Shown here piece by piece: positions 6,705 through 14,442 of a DNA stretch of 15,129 nucleotides. Under the pieces are notes generated by a model. That model was not told where the DNA came from. It was given only the letters and a program-made list of their open reading frames with translations, and did no database searches. Numbering within the stretch: position 1 is the first letter of the stretch; each line of letters opens with the position of its first letter. Made by a program: the position numbers and the translations under genes. The stretch is from assembly GCA_946481225.1 (NCBI GenBank), contig CAMLNJ010000015.1:1-15129 (forward strand), written 5' to 3'. The stretch comes from an uncultured Verrucomicrobiota bacterium (lineage in GTDB: Bacteria > Verrucomicrobiota > Verrucomicrobiae > Opitutales > Opitutaceae).

Positions 6705-8369
6705 CTAGACGATACGAGCCTTGAGCACGCGATTGCTGATGTTGGCGCGGGCGGTCTCGGCGGAAACGCGTCCTTCCTCATAGAGTTTAAAGACCGTCCC
6801 CTCCATGAGGCACATGCCGTCGCGCTGACCGGTTTCCAGGATGTTGCGCAGGCCCTGGGTCTTGCCTTCGCGGATGAGCGCCGAGACGGCGGGATTCCCG
6901 ATCAGAATCTCGCATGCGAGCACGAGGCCGCCGTCGACCGCGGGGAGAAGCCGCTGGCAAACCACGCCGCGAAGACTCTCCGCCACGCTGGCCCGAATCT
7001 GCGCTTGCTGCGCGGGGGGGAAGACGTCGAGCAGGCGGTTGAGCGTCGTGGCGGCGTCGCTCGTGTGCATGGTGCCGATCACAAGGTGGCCCGTCTCGGA
7101 CGCGCTGATCGCCATCTCGATGGTCTCGAGGTCTCGAAGTTCGCCGATCACGATCACGTCGGGGTCCTCGCGCAGCGCGCCCTTGAGCGCGGAGGCGAAG
7201 GATTTGGTGTGCGGGCCGACCTCGCGCTGGGTGACGTTGCACTTGCGGGCGACTTGCACGACCTCGATCGGGTCCTCGACGGTGATGACGTGGTCGCTGC
7301 GCGCCGCGTTGATCTCCGCGACGAGGGCGGCGAGCGTGGTGGTCTTGCCCGCGCCGACGGGACCGGTGATGAGAATGAGGCCGTTGTGGTAGGTGAGCAG
7401 CTTCGACACCGCATCAAGGTTGCGAAGCCCGAGGTCCTCGAGCTTCGGAATCTTGGCCGCGATCATGCGGTAGGCGCCTGCGGGCCCGCCCTTGTGAACC
7501 ATCAGGTTCACGCGGTAGCGGTGGCCCGAGTCGAGCGCCAATGCGTAGTCGAGATCCTTGCGCTCCAGGTAGAGCGTCCGCTGGTGCGGGGCGAGCAACA
7601 CGGTGTTGAGGCGCAGCGATTCCTCCGCGGTGAGAACATGTTTGCTGATCGGACGCAGCACCCGTTGGCGGCGAATAAAGGGCGGGGAGCCGGCGGAAAT
7701 ATGCAGGTCGCTCACACCCTCGCGCACGCAGGTCGCGAGCAGGTCCCGCAAAAGCACCGCGAGCGCGGCGTCGTCCATCTGCGACACGCTCGCGAACGGA
7801 AAGCCATCCAGTCCGCCGACGGGTGGTTCCTCCGCCGGTGGCTCCGGAGCCGCTCGCACCGGCTCGGGAGGCTGAGTGAAAGGCGGAAGCGTCAGCGGCA
7901 CGTTCGACGGAATCGTCGCGATAAACACACCTGCGGCGGACGGTGCCGTCGGAGCGGCCGAAGGCGCGAAGGAGGGAACGGTCGGCGTCGACGGCGCGGC
8001 GTGGGCGGAACGGTGAAGCGCCAAGGCGGGCTTCTTCGGCTCCGCCGGACGCGGGATCGGGGCATTCGTGCCGGTGGCCTCCGCAAAAGGATCGTCGGGC
8101 GGCGGACCCGATTTCGCCTTCGCCTGCGCCAACCCGGCGATGCGCTCAAGGGCTTCGATCCCCTCTTCGGGCACATGCCGTGCGTCGACCAGCTCCTGCG
8201 CAAAGTCGAGAAGGTCCACGTCCTCGCCTAGCTTGAGACGCACCGCCAAGGCGGTCCTGAGGTTGAAGAGCCCCTGATCGATGCCGAGACGCACCAGCCA
8301 AACGATAGACGGCTTCATCTTCCCGACCTTCGGCAAGTGTGCTGCATCTGTAAAAGAATTTTCAGGCAT
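6705..8369 (-). CDS. PilT/PilU-like ATPase with N-terminal helical domain and Pro/Ala-rich linker
   Basis: 554 aa from the ATG at 8369-8367 (MPENSFTDAAHLPKVGKMKPSI). The frame is open further up to a TTG at 8441, but that would add an Arg-rich stretch. Residues ~18-85 are a helical domain (KPSIVWLVRLGIDQGLFNLR ... LLDFAQELVDAR). Residues ~87-185 are a Pro/Ala/Ser linker. Residues ~200-554 are a full PilT-type core: SDLHISAGSPPFIRR (220-234), Walker A GPVGAGKTT (336-344), Asp box VEDPIEV (364-370), Walker B DPDVIVIGELRD (402-413), SETGHLVIGTMHTSDA (424-439, His box H435) and a C-terminal LETGQRDGMCLMEG. All nucleotide-binding motifs are intact, so it should be an active retraction-type ATPase, probably a partner or regulator of the PilT encoded 72 bp downstream. 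Typical PilT and PilU are ~345-380 aa, so the ~200-residue extension is unusual. It diverges from the TatD gene across 72 bp. Confidence 0.88.
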   Translation of the reverse strand: MPENSFTDAAHLPKVGKMKPSIVWLVRLGIDQGLFNLRTALAVRLKLGEDVDLLDFAQELVDARHVPEEGIEALERIAGLAQAKAKSGPPPDDPFAEATGTNAPIPRPAEPKKPALALHRSAHAAPSTPTVPSFAPSAAPTAPSAAGVFIATIPSNVPLTLPPFTQPPEPVRAAPEPPAEEPPVGGLDGFPFASVSQMDDAALAVLLRDLLATCVREGVSDLHISAGSPPFIRRQRVLRPISKHVLTAEESLRLNTVLLAPHQRTLYLERKDLDYALALDSGHRYRVNLMVHKGGPAGAYRMIAAKIPKLEDLGLRNLDAVSKLLTYHNGLILITGPVGAGKTTTLAALVAEINAARSDHVITVEDPIEVVQVARKCNVTQREVGPHTKSFASALKGALREDPDVIVIGELRDLETIEMAISASETGHLVIGTMHTSDAATTLNRLLDVFPPAQQAQIRASVAESLRGVVCQRLLPAVDGGLVLACEILIGNPAVSALIREGKTQGLRNILETGQRDGMCLMEGTVFKLYEEGRVSAETARANISNRVLKARIV

Positions 8370-8441
8370 AGGCGGCGGTCTTTTTGCTAAGTAAGAACGG
8401 ACACATCTTCTCCGCCGAGCCCGCAACGCTAGCCTGCCCAA

Positions 8442-9290
8442 ATGTTACACGACGCTCACAACCACTTGCAGGACGGAACCCTGGATCGTCATCTGGACCG
8501 CATCGCGGACGCGTGGCCCACGACCGCAGGCCCGTGCGGACGAATGGTCGTGAACGGCACGCACCCGACGGATTGGTCGCGGGTGGAGGCCTTGGCCGAC
8601 CGGCATGGTTTCGTGCTTCCCGCTTTCGGCATACATCCGTGGGACGCGGGGGCGCCGCGGCCGGCGGACTGGTTGGAACGACTCTCGGCGCTGCTCGACA
8701 CCCACCCTCGGGCTTCGGTCGGCGAAATCGGCCTGGACCGCTGGATCATCGACGCGGCCCGCCCGGATGATCCGCGGCTCGCCGGGCTGCGCCGGGCGTC
8801 AATGGAGGAACAAATCGAAGTGTTTTTGCCGCAGCTCGCCCTCGCCGCCGCTCGTGATCGCGCGGCCACGATCCACTGCCTGCGCGCGTTCGACGACCTC
8901 CTGCCGCTGCTCCGCACGCGGCCCAGACCAGCGCGCGGTTTCTTGCTCCACGCCTACGGCGGCCCGCCCGCGCTCGTGCCCGAGTTTGCCGCGCTCGGAG
9001 CGTATTTTTCCTTCAACCCGAGCTTTCTCGACCCGCGGAAAGAACGGCAGCGGGAAACCTTCAAGCTTATCCCCGCCGACCGCCTTCTTTGCGAAACGGA
9101 CGCGCCCGCCATGATCCCGCCGCAACCTTGGCGCACCCACAAGCTGCCGCCCGCCAAGGATGGCTCGCCGGTAAACCACCCCGGCAACATCGAAGCCGCC
9201 TACGCCGGCCTCGCCGCGATCCGAGGCGAAGACACGACCGCGCTCACGGCACGCATCTCGGAAAATTTCCATCGCTTGTTCGGCGCTTAA
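8442..9290 (+). CDS. TatD-family metal-dependent hydrolase (putative deoxyribonuclease)
   Basis: 282 aa. TatD proteins are cytoplasmic TIM-barrel amidohydrolase-fold enzymes, several of which are metal-dependent 3'-5' DNases acting in DNA repair or turnover. The metal ligands are all recognisable: H6 and H8 (DAHNHLQ), E95 (VGEIGLDRW), H145 (TIHCLRAF), H170 (LLHAYGG) and D220 (CETDAPAM). The family motif FGIHPW is at 63-67, and NHPGNI (245-250) stands where EPANI usually occurs. Length is slightly above the ~260 aa norm owing to a loop near 104-118. The ATG at 8442 begins MLHDAHNHL, placing the H-x-H motif where it belongs. No Shine-Dalgarno precedes it. It diverges from the pilus ATPase gene, with 72 bp for both promoters, in which no clear -35/-10 pair is seen. 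Substrate specificity cannot be told, and other TatD-like hydrolases remain possible. Confidence 0.85.
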   Translation: MLHDAHNHLQDGTLDRHLDRIADAWPTTAGPCGRMVVNGTHPTDWSRVEALADRHGFVLPAFGIHPWDAGAPRPADWLERLSALLDTHPRASVGEIGLDRWIIDAARPDDPRLAGLRRASMEEQIEVFLPQLALAAARDRAATIHCLRAFDDLLPLLRTRPRPARGFLLHAYGGPPALVPEFAALGAYFSFNPSFLDPRKERQRETFKLIPADRLLCETDAPAMIPPQPWRTHKLPPAKDGSPVNHPGNIEAAYAGLAAIRGEDTTALTARISENFHRLFGA

Positions 9291-9319
9291 GACCCGATCA
9301 ACGCGCATGCCGCCCCCCC

Positions 9320-9344
9320 GCAGAAGCCGGCTTTTGCCGAAAAG
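9320..9344. other. Two overlapping inverted repeats after the TatD gene
   Basis: GCAGAAGCC / GGCTTTTGC (9320-9337) is an 18-bp palindrome with one mismatched pair. CTTTT-GCCG-AAAAG (9331-9344) shares its right arm. The two structures exclude each other. There is no T-run directly after either, so a classical terminator is not shown; a weak terminator or a protein-binding site is possible. Confidence 0.35.
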
Positions 9345-9460
9345 TTGCATATCTATTTAATGCGCTAATACGGAAAACACCTATTCAATCAGTTACTCTT
9401 AAAACTCTATCGTTTTGTAATTTATAAAGACACATACCACTATTTACGTATATGATGTGC
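9341..9460 (+). promoter_or_regulatory. AT-rich island upstream of the haem-c protein gene, likely promoter region
   Basis: These 120 bp are 70% A+T (84 of 120 counted) in a window that is otherwise about two-thirds G+C. They lie 35-154 bp before the ATG at 9495. Possible elements are TTGCAT (9345-9350) with TAATAC (9366-9371) at a 15-bp spacing, TATAAA (9423-9428), TATGAT (9451-9456), a TACGTA palindrome (9445-9450), and an AAAAC/GTTTT inverted repeat (9401-9405, 9412-9416). No single -35/-10 pair is convincing. The rest of the 204-bp gap shows only the inverted repeats at 9320-9344. Confidence 0.45.
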
Positions 9461-9494
9461 ATTCGTAACCTGCCTAACGCATGGCTCTTTCCGC

Positions 9495-11354
9495 ATGAAC
9501 ACGTCCCAACGTCCACTCCGCTACCTGCTCACGCTCGCCAGTCTCGTCTCCGCCCTTCGGGCGGCCACTCCCGAGGCCAACCACGCGACCTCCGCCGCCG
9601 CCAAATCCGCCGCCACCTACGCCGCGGACTTCCCCCTGCCCTTCAGCTCCGCGCTACCCTACGACGTCGACATCGCGGCTCTCCGAGCCCTGAGCACAAC
9701 GCCCAAGCAGGCCAAACCGCCCTTCACCGTCCCGGATGACAACATCCCGGCCGCGCAACGTTGGTTCGATATCTTCTCCTGGCAGGCCTTCCTCGCCTTG
9801 AACTGGCCCGCCCTCCCAAGCGGCGAGCCCGACAACACCAAGAATCTCACCGACAGTTCCACCCCTCGGGTGTGGGAATACTACGTCGACGCCGGTCAAG
9901 TTTACCGGAAAGACGGCGCTCCGCCCGTGCCCTGGAAAGACGCTGTCGCCGCCAGCCAGAAAAAGACCTTTTGGATGAGCGGCATGTCCGTCGGCACCCC
10001 CGAGGACAAAGCCGGCGCCGGCGACGGCGACTACATCATCCCGACCGTCGGCGGCCCCAGTGGCAGCCTCCAGGCCTTCACCGGCCCCATGATCGACCAG
10101 CAGGGTAAGTGGGTCCGCTACCAAGCGGCCATGAACCAGGTCGAGTTCGACTTCCTCGTCGAAAACAAGCTCTACAACCTCGAAGGCCAGGTCGCCTACA
10201 CCGCGAAGAACCAGATCGTGTTCCCCGCCAACAAGGGCACCGAGAAACACGGCGCCATCGAGATCAAGATGTCATGGAAACAGGTGAGCGACCAGGACGA
10301 CACCTCGCGCTTCCTCGTCCGCAAGGCCCGCGTCGTCCCGCTCACCGGCAAACCCTACACCGCCGACTTCGCTCTCGTCGGCATGCATATCGCCGCCAAG
10401 ACCGAGTCCTCTCCCACCTGGATCTGGGCCACCTTCGAGCACGTCGACAACACCAACGCCAACGACCTCGAGAAAGACGCCAAGGGCCGCCCGCTCCGCC
10501 CCACCTTCTTCAACACCGCGAACCCGACCATCCCGGTCAACACCCTCGCGCCGAAGAACGCCGCCCCGGTCAACCAGTTCAACCCCGCCACCGGCAAGGA
10601 CGACGGCCCCGCCGTCTTCACCTCCTGGGACGAGTCGCTCACGACCAACCCCACCCAGACCACGATGGTGCTGCCCATCCCGAAGGCCACCGCTGCGCTC
10701 AACGCCCAGGTCCAGGCCGCCCTCAAGAAACTCGGCTCCGTCTACCAATACTACGAGCTCATCGGCACCCAGTGGCCCGCCGCGCCGTCCTTCCCCGGTT
10801 TCACCAACGGCGTCGCCAACCAGGCCGACGGCCGCCTCCTGCCCTCCTCGCACGAGAGCATCCTCTACAAGATCCCCGGCAAGGTCGTGCCCGTCTTCCT
10901 CGTGAACACCACCATGGAGACCTTCTTCCAGAACGGCAACCAACCCGCCGGACCCGTCGCCGACGACTACCGCCTGCCCGCCGGCCTCCTCGCCGATCCC
11001 AACACCATCTTCTCCACCGAGAGCTGCGCCGGCTGCCACTTCTCCGCCGGCGCCGCCGTCGCCTTCAAGAAAGACCCCTACGGACGCACGCTCGTGCAAC
11101 AGGTCGACGGCCAGTATTACCGCGTTCCCATCTTCGGCCAGAACGCCATCCGCGGCCAGATCGGCGACGCCGACTACTCCTGGCTGATGCAACTCCGCGC
11201 CCAGTCCGCGCCGGTCAAGCTCACCGACGCGCAAAAGCAGCAGCTCGATAACGCGTCCGGCTCCGGCGTCACCTCCGACGCGCCCGCCTCCGGCTACGCC
11301 CTCGTGAACACTGTTCTGGTTCCGAACAACCAGAAGATTTGCCCGGCGCAATAA
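9495..11354 (+). CDS. Secreted single-haem cytochrome c family protein of unknown function
   Basis: 619 aa. Residues 1-23 are a Sec signal peptide (MNTSQRPLRY, hydrophobic LLTLASLVSA, cleavage likely after LRA), so the protein is periplasmic or exported. One haem-c attachment motif, CAGCH (C511-H515), sits in STESCAGCHFSAGAAVAF. The rest is a large domain with conserved-looking aromatic segments: FDIFSWQAFLALNWP (91-105), RVWEYYVDAGQVY (125-137), and a central stretch from GMHIAAKTESSPTWIW to WATFEHVDN (296-319). The opening FDIFSWQAFLALNWP recalls large hypothetical 'cytochrome c family' proteins in other bacteria; the exact family name I cannot give. An electron-transfer or peroxidase-like role is possible but unproven. 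The start ATG at 9495 has no Shine-Dalgarno. The gene follows the AT-rich island and is closed by a strong G+C hairpin, so it is probably its own transcription unit. Confidence 0.7.
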   Translation: MNTSQRPLRYLLTLASLVSALRAATPEANHATSAAAKSAATYAADFPLPFSSALPYDVDIAALRALSTTPKQAKPPFTVPDDNIPAAQRWFDIFSWQAFLALNWPALPSGEPDNTKNLTDSSTPRVWEYYVDAGQVYRKDGAPPVPWKDAVAASQKKTFWMSGMSVGTPEDKAGAGDGDYIIPTVGGPSGSLQAFTGPMIDQQGKWVRYQAAMNQVEFDFLVENKLYNLEGQVAYTAKNQIVFPANKGTEKHGAIEIKMSWKQVSDQDDTSRFLVRKARVVPLTGKPYTADFALVGMHIAAKTESSPTWIWATFEHVDNTNANDLEKDAKGRPLRPTFFNTANPTIPVNTLAPKNAAPVNQFNPATGKDDGPAVFTSWDESLTTNPTQTTMVLPIPKATAALNAQVQAALKKLGSVYQYYELIGTQWPAAPSFPGFTNGVANQADGRLLPSSHESILYKIPGKVVPVFLVNTTMETFFQNGNQPAGPVADDYRLPAGLLADPNTIFSTESCAGCHFSAGAAVAFKKDPYGRTLVQQVDGQYYRVPIFGQNAIRGQIGDADYSWLMQLRAQSAPVKLTDAQKQQLDNASGSGVTSDAPASGYALVNTVLVPNNQKICPAQ

Positions 11355-11369
11355 ACGCCGCGCGCGCCC

Positions 11370-11403
11370 TCCCCGCGCCCGCTCGCCCCGGCGGGCGCGG
11401 GGA
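11370..11403 (+). terminator. Strong G+C hairpin after the haem-c protein gene
   Basis: Perfect 13-bp inverted arms, TCCCCGCGCCCGC (11370-11382) and GCGGGCGCGGGGA (11391-11403), enclose an 8-nt loop, 15 bp after the stop codon. No T-run follows (the next bases are AGGCCATCCC), so it would be a terminator without U-tail, or a transcript-end stabiliser. It also separates the preceding gene from the GH31 gene 124 bp later. Confidence 0.55.
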
Positions 11404-11473
11404 AGGCCATCCCTCTCGTATCCACGTTTCCGTTACTCTCCGGACCGCGCGGTTGCCTGCCGCCGCGAGCCCG

Positions 11474-11517
11474 CCTTCGCCACTCCGTCCTTCGCCACCG
11501 TCCATCGCATTCGCCAC
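11474..11517 (+). repeat. Three direct repeats of TTCGCCAC in the GH31 leader
   Basis: TTCGCCAC occurs at 11476-11483, 11491-11498 and 11510-11517. The first two copies extend to CCTTCGCCAC, 15 bp apart; the third follows after 19 bp. All lie within 51 bp of the GH31 start codon at 11527. They could be regulator half-sites, but the leader is pyrimidine-rich and such words arise easily. No clear -35/-10 pair is seen between 11403 and 11526. Confidence 0.4.
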
Positions 11518-11526
11518 ACCACTCGC

Positions 11527-14403
11527 ATGAGCGCCAATTTCCCTTTCGTCCCCGTCAACGGCTTCACGCCCAACAACTCCGGCTGGAGCACCGTCGGCAA
11601 CATCGCCTCCTGGTCGCCCGACTCCACCGGCCGCCGCTTCACCTTCTTCTTCGGTCAAAACGCCGCCTACTCCCTCTACATCGAGGTCCTCGGCCCGACG
11701 TCCTATCGCCTCCGCTTCCGCCCCGCGCCCGGCGCCACCTACACGACCGAAACCTCCACCGCCGTCGTCACCCGCGACCTCGGCCTCGCCGGCCTCAACG
11801 TCACCCACTCGACACCCCAGCCCGGCCTGCTCGTCATCAACACCGGCACGATCCAGATCAACGTCGGCCTCACCCCTTTCTACGTCCAGGTCTTCAAGGG
11901 CAGCCAGCTCATCCACCAGGACGCCCCCGGCCAGGGCGTGCTCTACATCCCCGGCCAGCAGGTCATCGCCATCATGAAGACCGCGCCCAACGGCGCGAAC
12001 TACTACGGCCTCGGCGAAAAAGCCGGCGCCGCCCTCCAGAAGAACCAGTTCACCTACACGTTCTTCAACTTCGACAACTACACCTACAACGGCCCCTCCG
12101 AAGGCCAGCCCGGCCCGCTCAACCCCACCGAGCCGCTCTACTGCTCGATTCCGTTCCTCGTCGAAAACAACCCGCAGCTCAACCCCTACAACCCCTACGC
12201 CGGCCCGCCCTTCGCCACCGGCCTCTTCCTCGACAACCCCGGCCAGACCTACGCCAACGTCTCCGCCGACGACTACTCGAACATGGGCGGCAAGTATTAC
12301 CTCGGCGCCCTCTACAACGAGCTCGACACCTACTTCTTCGCCGGCTCCGCCGTGCCCGACATCCTCGCGCAATACACCACGCTCACCGGCCGCGCGCCCA
12401 TGCCCCCGCGCTACGCCTTCGGCTTCCACCAAGGCGCCTACGGCTACTTCGACCGCTACAAACTCGCCGCCGCCGCCAACAATTACCGCGCCGCCCGCAT
12501 CCCCTGCGACGGCCTCCACATCGACGTCGATTTCCAGGACAACTACCGGACCTTCACCCACAGCGAGATGAAGTTCCCCAACACCAAGGAGCTCTTCGAC
12601 GACCTCCACGGCATCGGGTTCAAGATGTCCACCAACATCACCCCGATCATCACCACCAACGTCCTCAACCAGGAAGGTGTTAAGGCGCCCTACCCGCAGC
12701 GCGACGCCCTCGTCGCCGCCAACGCCCTCATCTACGACACCCGCTACGGCGGCGGCGAATCGCCCAGCTACTACACCGGCGGCGTGAACTACGGCATCAA
12801 CTACGGCAACAACCCATACCCCGACCCGCCCCTCCAGCCCAACAACCAGGGCCAGACCCCGCTCACCGCGCCCGGCAACTACCCCGACTTCGGCCTCACC
12901 CAGACTCGCAACACCTGGGGCCAGCAATACGCCGACCTCATCCAAAACGTCGGCCTCGACATGATCTGGCAGGACATGACCTGCCCCGCCATCGACGCCA
13001 ACCTCCCCTCCCCCGGCCAGCAGTATTACAAGACCTTCCCGCAGGACCTCATGATGGCGCAAGAGGAGCGCGATCCGGTCACCGACGACGTCGTCGCCGT
13101 CAACTACCTGCCCAACGCCCAGCTCCACAACAGCTACGTCAACAACCTCCTCAACGCCACCTGGGACGGCATCAACGCCCTCGCCCCCCAGCGCCGCAAC
13201 TTCATCATCGCCCGCGGCGGCTACGCCGGCATGCAGCGCTACGCCGGCCTCTGGACCGGCGACTCCGCCTCCAGCTGGGACTTCCTCAACATCAACATCC
13301 CCGAGGTCCTCAACCTCGGCCTCGCCGGCGTTCCCATCAGCGGCTGCGACATCGGCGGCTTCGCCACCGGTTCCGGCACCACCAGCGCCTCCGGCATCGT
13401 CGGCGGCACCATCGTCGGCGGCATCACCAACTACGAGCTCCTCACCCGCTGGATGCAGGTCGGATCCTTCCTCCCCTGGTTCCGCAACCACTACGACGGC
13501 TACAACAAGCAGTTCCAGGAAGCCTACGCCTACGGCGAGCCCGTCCCCACCAACTGCCGCAAATACGTCGAGCTCCGCTACACCATGCTCCAGGTGTATT
13601 ACGACGCCATGTATAAGTGGACGCAGACCGGCCTCCCCATCTGCCGGCCGCTCTTCCTCGCCGCGCCCCAGGACGCCGGCGTGTATGGAAACAACAACTA
13701 CTACATCAACTCCCAGTTCCTCGTCGGCGACGACTTCCTCGTCGCGCCCATCCTCTTCCAGGCCGAGTCCGCCAACCCGCCCATCAGCCCCACGCGCGAC
13801 CTCTACCTCCCCGCCGGCAGCGACTGGTATGCCTTCCAGAACAACCAGGCCCCGCTCCTCGGCGCCGTCCAAGGCGGCACCGTCATCAGCTACTACGCCG
13901 ACCTCAGCCTCGTTCCCATCTACGTCCGCGCCGGCGCAATCCTGCCCTTCCAGCAGCTCGAACAGTGGGTCGGCCAGCTCCCCGCGAATCCGCTCACGAT
14001 CAACTGCTACCCCGGCCCCGACCGCTGGACCGACGCGCAGGCCTACCAGCTCTATCAGGACGACGGCATCACCCAGAACGCGGAAAAGAACGGGGACTAT
14101 CGCGTCTCCCGCATCTATCAGCAGACTCTGAACAACAACGGCCAAGTCACCCGCCAGATTCGTTGGGCCCGTGTCAACGGTCCCTACACCCCGCCCGCGC
14201 AGTTCAATTACATCGCCATCCTCGGCAGCATCACATCCGCCAGCCAGGTCACCCGCGACGGCACCGTCCTCCCCAACGTCGGCGATCCCGACTCCCTCGC
14301 CGCATCCACCGTGGACGCCTGGTATTGGAACCAGACCCTGAATATCGTGTTCGTCAAAATCTACGACAACCGCGCCGACACCACCGTGAGCGCCGCCTAC
14401 TAA
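11527..14403 (+). CDS. Glycoside hydrolase family 31, alpha-1,4-glucan lyase-like
   Basis: 958 aa. GH31 holds alpha-glucosidases, transferases and alpha-1,4-glucan lyases; lyases split starch or glycogen by elimination to 1,5-anhydro-D-fructose. Residues ~1-285 are the N-terminal beta-sandwich, ~290-720 the (beta/alpha)8 barrel, and the rest C-terminal beta domains. The nucleophile is D483 in GLDMIWQDMTCPAI and the acid/base D579 in RYAGLWTGDSASSWD. Hydrolases have W-x-D-M-N-E at the nucleophile; here D-M-T-C-P matches the D-M-T-x-P of glucan lyases. Other lyase-like segments are HIDVDFQDNYRTFTH (331-345), MSTNITPII (367-375), YYTGGVNYG and SFLPWFRNHYDGYNKQFQEAYAY (647-669). Activity is inferred from these motifs as I remember them. 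No signal peptide is present, so the enzyme is probably cytoplasmic and may act on glycogen or imported maltodextrin. The ATG at 11527 has no Shine-Dalgarno. The next gene starts 39 bp downstream. Confidence 0.85.
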   Translation: MSANFPFVPVNGFTPNNSGWSTVGNIASWSPDSTGRRFTFFFGQNAAYSLYIEVLGPTSYRLRFRPAPGATYTTETSTAVVTRDLGLAGLNVTHSTPQPGLLVINTGTIQINVGLTPFYVQVFKGSQLIHQDAPGQGVLYIPGQQVIAIMKTAPNGANYYGLGEKAGAALQKNQFTYTFFNFDNYTYNGPSEGQPGPLNPTEPLYCSIPFLVENNPQLNPYNPYAGPPFATGLFLDNPGQTYANVSADDYSNMGGKYYLGALYNELDTYFFAGSAVPDILAQYTTLTGRAPMPPRYAFGFHQGAYGYFDRYKLAAAANNYRAARIPCDGLHIDVDFQDNYRTFTHSEMKFPNTKELFDDLHGIGFKMSTNITPIITTNVLNQEGVKAPYPQRDALVAANALIYDTRYGGGESPSYYTGGVNYGINYGNNPYPDPPLQPNNQGQTPLTAPGNYPDFGLTQTRNTWGQQYADLIQNVGLDMIWQDMTCPAIDANLPSPGQQYYKTFPQDLMMAQEERDPVTDDVVAVNYLPNAQLHNSYVNNLLNATWDGINALAPQRRNFIIARGGYAGMQRYAGLWTGDSASSWDFLNINIPEVLNLGLAGVPISGCDIGGFATGSGTTSASGIVGGTIVGGITNYELLTRWMQVGSFLPWFRNHYDGYNKQFQEAYAYGEPVPTNCRKYVELRYTMLQVYYDAMYKWTQTGLPICRPLFLAAPQDAGVYGNNNYYINSQFLVGDDFLVAPILFQAESANPPISPTRDLYLPAGSDWYAFQNNQAPLLGAVQGGTVISYYADLSLVPIYVRAGAILPFQQLEQWVGQLPANPLTINCYPGPDRWTDAQAYQLYQDDGITQNAEKNGDYRVSRIYQQTLNNNGQVTRQIRWARVNGPYTPPAQFNYIAILGSITSASQVTRDGTVLPNVGDPDSLAASTVDAWYWNQTLNIVFVKIYDNRADTTVSAAY

Positions 14404-14406
14404 CCG

Positions 14407-14442
14407 ATCCCTGCTCCTAGCTCCAAGCTCCCTGCTCCTCCC
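14407..14442 (+). repeat. Pyrimidine-rich 36-nt leader similar to that of pilT, with internal 11-bp repeat
   Basis: These 36 bases end directly at the ATG at 14443. They contain TCCCTGCTCCT twice (14408-14418 and 14429-14439, period 21) and AGCTCC twice (14419-14424, 14426-14431). Against the 36 bases before the pilT ATG (minus strand, 6668 to 6633), 26 of 36 positions match without gaps. No Shine-Dalgarno is present. The element may be a dispersed repeat; composition bias accounts for some of the similarity. Confidence 0.5.

Noticed and set aside
8370..8441. TTG start at 8441 for the 554-aa pilus ATPase
   Set aside because: It would add an Arg-rich stretch (GRLALRARRRRCVRSYL) and reach right up to the start of the divergent TatD gene. 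The ATG at 8369 leaves room for promoters.
10272..11351. A 359-codon minus-strand frame opposite the haem-c protein gene
   Set aside because: Antisense shadow of a gene with a clear signal peptide and CxxCH motif; its own product has no recognisable domain.
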